A stretch of DNA of 64,000 nt, from positions 98,757,705-98,821,704 of the forward strand of contig NC_087062.1 of NCBI RefSeq assembly GCF_963678635.1, given 5' to 3'. Position numbers and translations under genes: made by a program. Positions 30,005-40,800 of this stretch are shown here, one piece after another; the stretch's first letter is position 1, and each line of letters begins with the position of its first letter. The DNA comes from Symsagittifera roscoffensis (lineage: Eukaryota; Xenacoelomorpha; Acoela; Convolutidae). The notes beneath the pieces were generated by a model. That model was given only the letters and a program-made list of their open reading frames with translations, was not told the DNA's origin and did no database searches.

Positions 30005-30414
30005 TGAGTTAGGACCGAGGTGTATAACTCATAGAGTAATTTCGGATAGGGTACACCGTCTGCTCGTCACGCTATCTTATTTTCGGCCGGATAGATTCGT
30101 GCAACTTCTTAGTCTAATACCGATCCTAATCTTACTCTTATACTATCTAGTCTCAGGTTGTTTAACTAGTCTCTGCTAGGCTCAATAGATCTAGGGTATA
30201 CTGGTTTATTGCGGCTGCTGAAGTGCTCGGGAGAGTCCAACTAATTTCTAAGTTAAATTCAAATCTCTCTGGTGCTGAAATTACAAGTAACTTCAGCACT
30301 TACAAATAAGTGGGTTGTTAGTTAGATGGATCATGATTGGTTAATATTAAATACTTTACATTGGTAAAACATTTAATTTATCCAATCATAAAATGTAGTT
30401 TAGATCAGGTTCCA
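30005..30414 (-). repeat. 5' LTR of the giant retroelement
   Basis: 410 bp, 406 of them identical to the 3' LTR at 11,485-11,894. In element sense it begins TGGAACCTGATC and ends CCTAACTCA. The near identity implies recent insertion or gene conversion. Bases after it (ACTGTATT) do not duplicate those before the other LTR. Confidence 0.95.
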
Positions 30415-31164
30415 ACTGTATTATCATAATATAAACGTATGAAATATGTTGAAAAGGCCGTATACAGAAATAATGTAGAATAAAATATAACCATCTGGAA
30501 TCATATACAAATTCGGTCAGATATAATTTTACCCATTAAGTTATGTGTTATTTTACCCGCCAGACATTGAAGATTGCCCCCTATCCCGTACAGCACTCGT
30601 TGAATTGCGGGCGAACTCAATTGCCGTGCTTGTGGTGGTATGAAAGGCCCGTTGCAGCCGTATTTGCGTCACATTAAAATGGATTTAGATTTACACATTC
30701 CATTTTATTCACCCTTACCTATACACCATTTCACTGGCACATGCCGGGTGGGGGTTAGAAAAGAGGGGGGCATATGGCAGATGGTCTTAAAAACAGAAAA
30801 AACAACAATCAGACAGACGACTGTTTGTCAGTTTAGATATCGATAGAGTGCGCGGTACACGAAATAATATCTACCCGACATCCCATACCCCCCCCCCCAA
30901 AAAACAAAACAACACCCCGATCGCCAATAAAAAAGTTTTAATTGAAAAGTTTTAGCCAGTTTATTATCAGCAAAAACAGCAAAAAAAACTCTAGGGCTAA
31001 ATTTCAAGTTAGAAAAAATTATTTTGCATACTGACGCTTAATCGCGGAAAACAACCTGATCAAACTTTACCAATTTTGATTTTAGTTACTCCTCCAGAAA
31101 AAGTATTGATTTTTGAGGTTACTATGGAATATTTTCTGTCTATATATTGATTGAACTTTTATAG
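30415..31164. other. Right flank of the LTR element, no gene seen
   Basis: Contains a C homopolymer near 30,890 and no supported gene. The frame at 30,640-30,846 has no motif and is not flanked by good splice signals. Confidence 0.4.
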
Positions 31165-31271
31165 GGTTCGTACGTAGGGTGCTGTTAAACTCTCTGCGGA
31201 AGCCTTTCCAGCAAGAATTTGTCTACATTCCAACTGGTGCACTGAGCAAGCGTGGCGGTATGGAGCTATAA
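31165..31271 (+). CDS. Candidate terminal coding exon (35 codons)
   Basis: After an acceptor-like CTTTTATAG the frame reads FVRRVLLNSL...FVYIPTGALSKRGG..L and stops at TAA (31,269). Composition is more GC-rich and protein-like than the surroundings. No partner exon can be assigned, and the 19 kb LTR element separates it from most upstream sequence. It could be the last exon of an upstream gene or chance. Confidence 0.3.
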
Positions 31272-31730
31272 ACATCAAAGAAAACTATCTTTTGATCATA
31301 CTTTTCCCCGAGTTTCCCCAAAAATTTTCATCAAATCAAATAATTTGGCAAAATTTTGGCCTCGCTTCAAATTTCAGAAAGAAGATTGACCTCGCTTCAA
31401 ATCTTTGAGTGTTCCACAAAAAATGCAGACTATCTAATTGAGTTTATTTCTTGTTCATTGTTTTTTCAATTTGCTGGTAAGTTAGTTGGAATTACATTCT
31501 GCCAATTGAGCAGTTTCCATATCTGTAATATCCTGCGGGCGCATTTAACCTTCCTTAATTGATCTGAATGCAGAAGTTTTATCGGGGTTTCGACGCTCAC
31601 AGGGTAGCCTCAGAATTCCCAGTTGAGTAATAGAGCGTAATATTAGCAATGTTTGATTTGTATTGCCGCAGTTTAAAGTGGTGTGCTGTTATCTGTCCTT
31701 CGGTTCCTTGCTTTGCTTCCTTTATTTCAG

Positions 31731-31811
31731 GCTCCAAAAATCTTTGTATTTCGAACAAAGAACTGAGAGAACTTTTTATCAACAAAATCGAGCTTTCAAA
31801 GATCAAATCCG
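31731..31811 (+). CDS. Candidate internal exon (81 bp)
   Basis: Bounded by a good acceptor (TTTATTTCAG) and a perfect donor (CCG|GTAAGT). The open phase reads SKNLCISNKELREL...IELSKIKS. Its end phase (one base) fits the candidate exon at 33,597, joining to ...KS-D-ALGIEREEG. No homology recognised. Other phases are also partly open, so support is modest. Confidence 0.3.
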
Positions 31812-32980
31812 GTAAGTTAAAATATCACTTTTAGTCAAGTTCATTCAGAAAAAAAATTATTTCGTATGAAGTTCAAAAATTTCAGGTAAAAAAACTTGTT
31901 TAGTAATTACTCAATCCTGAAAGGTTGGCCAAAAATTAGATTTAACACAGGAGTAGCCTTTGTTCTCACTTTTCTCTGCGCGTTTTTTGGTGGCATTAAT
32001 TTTAGCTCTCTAAAATTGTTGATAAACGATGAGATAAATTGTAAATGAGTCCTTCAATCCATGTAATCCACTCTGTGCCTTATGGTACTCAAAAAACAAA
32101 AACAAAACAAAATAAAAACATTTCTGGTCATTTTCAACGTGATGTATCAGTATCAGTGTACCACACGAGATACAAGTTTTTTGATTCTATTCGGGTTAAG
32201 CTGAAATTTGACCCAATTTGCTCCAAACTTGATACTTCATACATGCTATAATTTGACCAAAAAATTGTTATAATTCATGTATTTATTAAATTATACAACC
32301 TTCAGGCTACTTAAACCAGAAAATGTGTGTGAAAAATGTCCATTATAATTTGAAATTCAATTGACATTTTGCTGCAAATTTCAATTATTTTGGACAATCT
32401 GTGCTCATAAAATTAGACAGCAAACTATTTGCTCATCCTTTTAATATAAATAGCTTTGATAAATTTGAAATTTAAATGTTATATTTTTCTTTTAAGAAGC
32501 CTGAAGGACTCAAATTTTAAAAATTTATGTTCGGGCCGCCCCGGGTAGCGAAGGAACGAACAACAGCCCTGGGTCGACAATCTTGTCACGCCTTCTTAGA
32601 TTACTCCCAGAAATGTCATAGAATATCGAGTGTGTCACTTTAAGGCTAGTTTTGCAGTGATTCAGATTTCGAAAGTATCTATTTCGACAAAATTAGTCTC
32701 TGTATTGCATAAACTATGGTCTGACATGGCAATAACTCCCATTTTTTAAGATTTTTTTCAGATCAAAGCTGATTTTTTGATGTTATAAAATATATACAAC
32801 TGAAACAAAATTATTAGAAAAACTAGAATACAACGTTCCTGCCCATTTTAAATAGTCGAAACAAAAAACCATTTTGTAAAGTTTGAATGAGTAATATGAA
32901 GGTTTCAAGCTTCTTTGAACATTCGGTGCTTATTGCACCAATAACGACCTCATCGTTTTCTCCATGGGGTGAAAAAAACT

Positions 32981-33275
32981 GGCCTTTTAATTAAAAAAAA
33001 TCATTTATTGAACTAGTTGGTCTTTTGATCGAAAATGAGGGGGAAGCTCCGTGAACAGCAAATATGTGCGTTTCGTTGCTCAATAATCACGCAATCAAGA
33101 AAAATACAAAAAGACGAGAAAAAGACTATTTCTTTCTATTATCTTTTTGTATTTTTCTTGATTGCGTGATTATTGAGCAACGAAACGCACATATTTGCTG
33201 TTCACGGAGCTTCCCCCTCATTTTCGATCAAAAGACCAACTAGTTCAATAAATGATTTTTTCAACTTAAAAGGCC
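32981..33275. repeat. 295 bp near-perfect inverted repeat (hairpin, MITE-like)
   Basis: Left arm 32,981-33,115 and right arm 33,140-33,275 are reverse complements over about 130 bases, almost perfect in the inner 95 (GAGGGGGAAGCTCCGTGAAC and complement), with a short loop. Outer ends read GGCCTTTTAA and TTAAAAGGCC. No target duplication could be confirmed. Typical of a fold-back non-autonomous transposon. Confidence 0.8.
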
Positions 33276-33596
33276 ACCATAAGCTATTTTTTTTGATAAG
33301 TTTTTTTTGTAAGTTACTTTTTTTGGTTTTTCTATATGGATGTTTTTTCTAATGGTTCATTTAAGGTCGTAGTATTTCATATTATCTGTATATCAAGCGG
33401 CTATTCTTGTTGGTCAAACAGAAATATTGTCATAAATTTTGAAAAGCGAGTCTGTTTTCAACATATGTTTGAATTGGTGATTTGACCGCTCTTCCTTCTC
33501 GATAATGTTATATTTCCCGTAACTTTATTGATTTTCTTAAATTATACTTCTAACTCAGCCTCGTCGTAATTTTGATAACCTTTACTTTTGTTCCAG

Positions 33597-33676
33597 ACGC
33601 CCTGGGAATTGAAAGGGAAGAAGGCAAGACACATGACAAGGAGAAAAAAAGAGAGGAAATTGGTCTGGCCAAATGA
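33597..33676 (+). CDS. Candidate terminal exon upstream of the two-TM gene
   Basis: Follows a T-rich acceptor (TTTTGTTCCAG) and reads ALGIEREEGKTHDKEKKREE...LAK before TGA at 33,674. Charged, coiled-coil-like. Its phase fits the exon at 31,731-31,811. It ends 223 bases before the start of the next gene, so it could be the end of a small upstream gene. No homology recognised. Confidence 0.3.
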
Positions 33677-33899
33677 CAAGGCTGTCCCCCTGAAGTTATT
33701 CATGTCTAAATTATTTATTCACATCGCGACTTGATTCAAACAACCTTTTGAACAAACCTCAAATTCGTCTTATTTACGCCACCCTCTACGTGATTTTTAA
33801 TCATTAGTTTGGAAATTTTGGACTCCTTTCTTTTTTGAATTGGTACTCGGTACTTTAGACTAGACTGTCGTTTGGTCTGATTTAAGTCCAGTTGACCAA

Positions 33900-34818
33900 A
33901 TGTCGCAGAAGTTCGCGAGTGGTCGTGCCGTGGGAACGCGTATGAGCGCGGAGAACTTCGCCAAGTACTTCCAGTCTAAGAAACGCGGCAGCAGGTTCGC
34001 TTTCTTATCTTTTTTTTGAACTTACCTCCAGTGATTGTCAATCGAGTTTCGGATTTAAAATTGCACTTAGCAAATTCGAATCTAGTATTAATGTTTTTTA
34101 TAGGGCAAACGAAAGTTGCCAAAAGTTACGTTGCTTTTAAAAGAAACTATCTGTATCTTTTTGAAGTCAAAAATGGATTATAAAAACACGCTCGTTTTCG
34201 TAATTATTAACCATTTTTCCGTGACTGCTGGTTGTTTCAATTTCAATCAGATTTCAAAGCAGAAATGTCTTTGGTTTTTAGATCTGACTATTATTCGACT
34301 CGATTTATCGGGTGTTTTTAATTATTAGGGCTTGACTTGATTCTGAGCATCATCGCATTAAAGATTCCAACTAAACTTAAGCAATTTCATTTCAACTAAC
34401 CAGCTGCTTGCATCTTTAATTCGGTTCTCATATTTCAAAAGATGAAAGTTCGAGCTGCTAAAAAATACGTTCTCCTTTTATTTAGTTCTCAACCATGGTT
34501 TATTTTTTTGAGCACCAAAAGCTCTGAGTAAGAAAAACATGATGAAAATTGGTTAAAAAAAGTTGAAACCAAGATTTTTATCTAAATTTTTGTCAGTTTT
34601 ATTTGCTGCGGGACTCACCTCGGGAACGTTTAAATATTGAATAATTCACTTGACGTATAAAATTTTTTTTACTTTTAATTAATGTTGGCGCATTTTGAGG
34701 AGCCAATGGGAATCAAAACACATATGCAAGACAGTTTTAATAACCACTAAAATGGTTCCACTTTCTTTTTCTCTCTCTTTTTCTCTTCTCTCTCTTTCTC
34801 TCTCTCTCTCTCTTCTCT

Positions 34819-34856
<38 letters not shown>

Positions 34857-37800
34857 AAGTATATGTTATGTGAAATCATTTGTTTTACTACTGCTGCTTT
34901 GAGGTTGAGCCAACGCAAATGATTTTTGTACAGAGACAAGCACCGCGCTAGCAGAGCAGATCTTCAATTTTTGTTCCGACTTTCGATACGAAAGTAACGG
35001 AATATTTGTGCTCGGGGTGGGTTTTTTTTTCTTCAGACAAATTTCGACTTTTTAACTAGCCATTTTTGACCGAATTTTTTTTATATCATTCAAAAGGTAT
35101 TGTTGTCCTGAGCTTAAATTTGAAAAGATATTTCACCTGTGATTTTTTTTCGTAAAGTTATGAGGGTTTAAAGATTGCCGTTTTGGCCATTTTGACCAAT
35201 TTGGGACAATTAACGCGCGATTGAATTCGCGCTATTAACGCGTAAGCGGAGATTTAATCCGTCTTATAAATCGTTCCAAATTGGTTAAAAGAAGCTTATT
35301 TGGCATAATTGATGTGTTACAAGGAACGAAAACTATCTTTTTGTACTTTATATGGCGTGTGGGGCGATGATTTTCATAACAAATTTCAAAATTTAGAAAA
35401 AATTTTTTTCGTTTTATTTTATTTCATATAATGTTTTTATGTTATTACTGCTGCTCCATAAAGCTTCAAAAGCAGTCGGAACATTCAGGGCTTCGCCCTG
35501 ATACGAGCAGTCTTGTTTTACATTTTTATTTGCAATTGGTGATTTTATTAAACTGAATTAGAGTTCATTTTTTCGGGTTGAAAACAGAAAAATCACCTGA
35601 TTTTTTAAATAGCTTGGTTTCTAAAAAAAACAAAACTGCTCGTATCAGCGCGAAGCCCTGACTGTTCCGACTGCCTTTTAAGGTTTATTGAGCAGCAGTA
35701 ATAACATTAAAAAAATTAAATGAAATAAAAATAAATGAAATTTTTTTTCTTCTAAAATTTGAAATTTTTCTATGAAAATCATCCCCCACACGCCATATAA
35801 AGTAGAAAAAGATAGATTTCGTTCCTTGTAACAAATCAATTATGGCAAATAAGCTTCGTTCAACCAATTTGGAACGATTTCTCAGACGGATTAAATCTCC
35901 GCTTACGCGTTAAGAGCGCGAATTATATCGCGCGTTAATTGTTCCAAACTGGTCAAAATGGCCAAAATGGCAATCTTTAAACCCTCATAACTCTACAAAA
36001 AATGATCACAGGTGAAGTATCTTTTCAAAAGTAAGCTCATGACAACAATACCTCTTGAATGATATAAAAAAATTCCGTCAAAAATGGCTAGTTAAAATGT
36101 CGAAATTTTTCTGAAGAAAAATAAAAACCCATCCCGAGCACAAATATTCCGATACTTTCGTATCGAAAATTGGAACAATAAAAACGTTTGTTTTTCTGAC
36201 GCGCTTGGTCTAGAGGTATTGACTACACTCTACAGCGGTTGGTCAAGAGGCAATCCTGCAAAACTCTACAGTGTGTTTCAAACAAACTGTTATTTTGAAA
36301 GCACTGTAATGTTTTTCTTTTTTTTTCTGCAAACGAAAGACAACTGATGAAAGTTTAAAGACCTGCTGAAATTAATTGAAAAAGTTAAAGAAAGGTCCGC
36401 ACTTTTGAGCCACACAGAATTTCAATCTTTCTTTTTAATTTTTTCAATGAATCTTCACAGTACTTCAGCACTTGGCCTTTATTGTACTGCTAGCATCTTC
36501 CAATGTTTGAGTGAGTTCGTGAACACTTCGTTGGTTATCACGTTATACGATTTTTCCTGAACCCAGAGCCAACAAGCGAGGGGGTTAACATTCGAGATTT
36601 TAAAATCAGTGTTAGTATACAGGCTTTGATAGTTGGACTTTGATTTTTTGCGAGCAAGACTACTCGTATCAGGGTGAGGCCCTGAACGTTCTGACAATGA
36701 GGTAGAGCAGTTTTTCAAATTTTGAGCGAAAAACAACCTCACTTTTTGTTGGTATAGAAAAAATTCCGACGTAAATGGCCAGTTAAAAAGTCGAATTTAA
36801 AAAAAAAGAAAAGTTAGTATCTTGAAAGTGAAACAGTTTGAAAGAAGCGGCAATTTTTATTCACGTTGGTTTAATCAATGCAGTTTTATTTTAAACCAAT
36901 TTTCCGTCAGTCTTGCATAGTCTCTCCAAATTTTAAGTCAAACGAATCAACAGTTACGAAATGACAAGCTGTTATAAAAAAAACAGTATATTTATAACAC
37001 CCTATATTTCTTTTTTTAGAGAAATAGTCCGCCGGTTGTTTGTCTGATTGTTTTGGCAACTGTATTACCATATCAAGAAAATTTCTTGTGCTGTAAGTAA
37101 TTTTCATTGTAGCTACAAGTGTTTTGATTCGTTTCTGTAACTGTTCCGACCATTGAAACTTGGATGAACTTTTTATTTGGAAATGTATTAGCTTTTTTTC
37201 CACATAAATTCAGATACCACAATAAATAATCGAAATGAGTTGAGTGATATGTCATATTTAAGTCCTTTTCAGCCGTGGTTCGAATGACGTAAAAATATTG
37301 TCTGAGTGTCGAAAAAAAAGTTTTTTTTTTAATTTTGGTAGATTTTGAGCAAGTAAAGCGAGCGTGCAGGCTTATTATAATGGATAAGCTAATTTTTGAA
37401 ACTTTCATTTAAGTCCTGAAAAATAGCGTCTGTTCAGCAAAAAAACTCAGAACTAATAAAAATCAATAGGAGATTTTTTTGATTATTTTTGTAATTTGTT
37501 TTGTTCTTCTAGTCAATTTTCAACAAAAAAAATGTTGTCAAGATTGCAGCTCGTATTAATAGATGATCAGAGCTCAAAGAACGCTTCTTCACTGACAAGT
37601 TAACTTTTTTCATATTGAATGATAGCTTGCAACAATCGAAGATTTTGAAACTTCAAAATGTACTGTAAAAATAGCTGTTAAAATTCAAATTGCATTACTT
37701 TTTAAAAACTAACCTTGGATTCATTCTGACAGTTATCAATAAAAAGTTATCAAACCAATTAGTATTAAAAAATTTTAATTATCAGTTGATGAGCTTTTAC

Positions 37801-40800
37801 CGAAAAAAGTGAAATTTGTGTGAATAACAATAGAAGTTATCCAATAACAATACGGCTGTTTTTCCCGGATTTATAATTCTTTACAAGTCAAGAAGCGAAG
37901 AATCGAGGGGGTGGGTTGTCAGGGTTTCATAAACTCACTACAAAACACAAGAAATGAAAACAACACTCCTTCAAAATTAGAGGGGAAAATCGCAAGTTAA
38001 AAATATTGCGGGCAAAGCGAGCTCTCATTTCTGTTATCATGATGTTTTGCTTGATATATTTGAAGATGATTTATTTATCCTTGTTTTTGTTTTGAATTGA
38101 ATTTGAATTTAGAGATAGTATAAAGATCACATATGTGTACTTAAATACTGCATCAAGGTTACTGTACGGGCAGTACAGCCCAACTAGCAGTAACCTTAGG
38201 GAAACCTAGATAAATGAGTGAAAGCAAAACCAAGTTAAAATATGAGGGTACACAAAATTTACCCTATAAACATGTCAACAAGTAATCGATTGTCATTCAA
38301 GTACAATTTTTTTAATTTTACGTAAAAGTCTTTCTTCTGTTTGTCAGCAAACTCGTTAAGGTTAAGATGCAATAGGTTATTTGACATTAGGAAATTATAG
38401 CATTTCACAATTTTGTACAAAACCGAATTTTGTGCTAACTTTGGTTTTCTCAAAGGTAAGGGTATACAACCTAAACTATTCAACCGGGTACTACGACGCG
38501 TTTTTACATAATCAAGATTCAAAAACTTTAAAGGCGATTTTCCAAGGAACTGAAAAATTGTCTCGGAAAACAATTGGCTGATAAAAATTTCATGTACACT
38601 CTGAAGTTGGAATTTTGAAAAATACTCCGACACATGATCATACTTTCGAAGGAAGAAAATGGTTCTTAGGATTTTTTTCTGTGCCAAGAAAATTTTATCA
38701 AGGTTTGATTTCGATGTACATCCATAAGCTAATAAGCCATAAGAAATTAGTGGAATCACGTATGCAATGTAAAACTTAATTAATGCCTGTTTAGAGAAAC
38801 AAGATCTTCCTCGATATAAATCACCGTTAAAATTGGAAATTTTCGTGCAAACGTTTACAGTCTGCTTATTAAAATTCAATTTTTTGTCAATTTCAATACC
38901 CAAATATTTGAAACTTTCTTTGTTTTCCATGTTTTCACCAGCAATGGAAATGGAGGCATCAGGCATAGCTTTACCAAAACCCATCAGTTTACTCTTGTCT
39001 GTATTAATCGATAACTTGTTGACATTACACCAGTCATTTAGGCTCTGAGTATCTGTTCTGAGTTCTTTCAAAAACGCTCTCGTTTTACCAGAACCAACAA
39101 TAGCAGTGTCATCGGCAAAAAAGCTTATCTCGGATGTCTTTGTTACATTTGAAATATCATTGATATAAATCAAGAAAATAAAGGACCTAAAACCGAACCT
39201 TGGGGAACTCCACAAGTTATTTTTTTACTGTTGTAAATAAAAAATTTAAGAACTCAAAGTTCCTGCCCATTTAATAAATAATTTTATATTAAACTTGAGT
39301 AATTAAAATAAATATGTGAAATTATTAGTAAGCTAAATTATTGAATTATTAAATTACTAGTAAGCTAAATTAGTAAAAATACTTGTTTGATTCTTTTGTT
39401 TGTTTGATTCACTTGATGCTACTATTTTGATTCACTCAACATGGATAGAGTTGTATATTATGTTTGCAGACAAGACAGACGTGAGTCCCAAGAGCCCAAT
39501 GAGTTCCAGTTCGACCCAGACTTCAAGCCCTTCCTCCTCTCTCACCGCAAGACCAACATCACCACCGCCATCTTCATGATAGTCTCAGGTGACCTTTTTT
39601 ACAACTATTTTCAGGCGCGGATCTAAAGTTTGTTTTAAATTTATTTCAGGGACGGTTTTTGAAAAAAGCGCCAAAATTTTGTCATTTTTTATTAAGATCA
39701 TTTATTTAGATAGTTTAAGATCAGGGGCGGATCTAGGATTTTCTCGAGGGGGGGGGGGGGCTGATTTTCAAAAATTTTCGAAATTTTTGTCGACCATTTT
39801 TTTTAGGTCGACCGAATTGATTTTCCGAGCTCCCCCAAAGCACCAAACAGACCCTGTTTTGGTAAAATTTTCGGCGCGTTTTTGGGCATTTTTTAGAAAA
39901 ATTTGAACAAAAAAAGTTTTTTTTTGGCGCGCGCTCCCCTCTTAAAGTAAGTATATATTGGCGCCAAAGGCGCCTTAAGAAAACTTTCAGGGTCCATTAC
40001 CAAATATGGATATCTCAAAATAGTACAAAGGGGGGAACCTTTGGGTCGGCAGGGGGTCGAATCCCTGAGGGGCGGGAGGGGGGAGTTTGTCCGCCCCCCC
40101 CCCCTAAATCCACCCCTGTTTAAGATCGTAAAAGGTTGTGTATGTGGGCACTGAAGAGTGTATCTTTAAATTCAATTTTTTTGGGGTGGGTCAGCCAAAA
40201 ATTGGTGTCGTAAAATGGTACCAAAGGAGGGGAAAATTTGGAATAATTTGGCAGAGTGAATTGAAGAAAAATCATTAACGTCCTCCCCCCCCCCCCCCCT
40301 TCGGCACGTTACTGCTTCAACCTATAGCTTAAGAGATGTAAATAAGATAACTATATATAGGCAAAGAGGAGAGGGACACAACAGCGGTTCTCCGTAAAGA
40401 ACTGAACAGATCGTATGTTAGTCCTTTTCCTCGTGGATAAATCGTCTTAAATCGGCCTAAAAAATCTCGTCTACTATAACTTGACACAGCTTTATCCTTT
40501 GAATTAATACTGTCCCTGTTTGTGAGCAGGTGCGTGCATGTTACTCGTGAGTCCCTTCTGCTCTTACTCTGTGAGCAGCAGCAGGTGCTGGACCAGTGAG
40601 AGCCTAAAGAGTGTGTACAGTCAGGCCCTTGTGGCAGGAGAGAGCATAGACAGGATACGGTAGGCGATAAACCGAAAACTGTGGGGGGGGGGGGGGGGCG
40701 GCTGTTAAAAAAAAAATTAGAGTTTATTGCTCCGCTATTTGCGTTTTTTTACACCTTAATCATTTTTAGCAGAACATACTTGGACCTTATTATGAACCTA

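Larger units (their letters stand above)
11485..30414 (-). mobile_element. Complete giant Ty3/gypsy-type LTR retroelement with envelope-like and accessory ORFs
   Basis: An 18,930 bp element bounded by two 410 bp LTRs that start TG and end CA and differ at four positions. In element sense (minus strand): 5' LTR 30,414-30,005; primer-binding site; leader; ORF of 155 aa; Gag-Pol of 2,740 aa with order CCHC, protease, reverse transcriptase, RNase H, integrase (Ty3/gypsy and retrovirus order); two small hydrophobic ORFs; a 377-codon frame lacking ATG; an envelope-like ORF of 792 aa; a 34-aa ORF; a 601-aa ORF; 1.6 kb of non-coding DNA; 3' LTR 11,894-11,485. All long frames are open. No target-site duplication is visible (CATAG versus ACTGT). 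Length and ORF number far exceed ordinary gypsy elements of 5-9 kb. Confidence 0.95.

Noticed and set aside
31376..31483. Possible exon between AAATTTCAG and GTAAGTTAG
   Set aside because: Phase fits the exon at 31,731 but the peptide has low complexity and only one of three frames is open; too weak to annotate.
34679..34939. Arg/Glu dipeptide-repeat ORF
   Set aside because: It is the CT/GA microsatellite read as codons.
36205..36290. tRNA-like sequence with TGGTCTAGAGGTA
   Set aside because: The A-box-like match is good but no B box or acceptor stem follows at the right distance.
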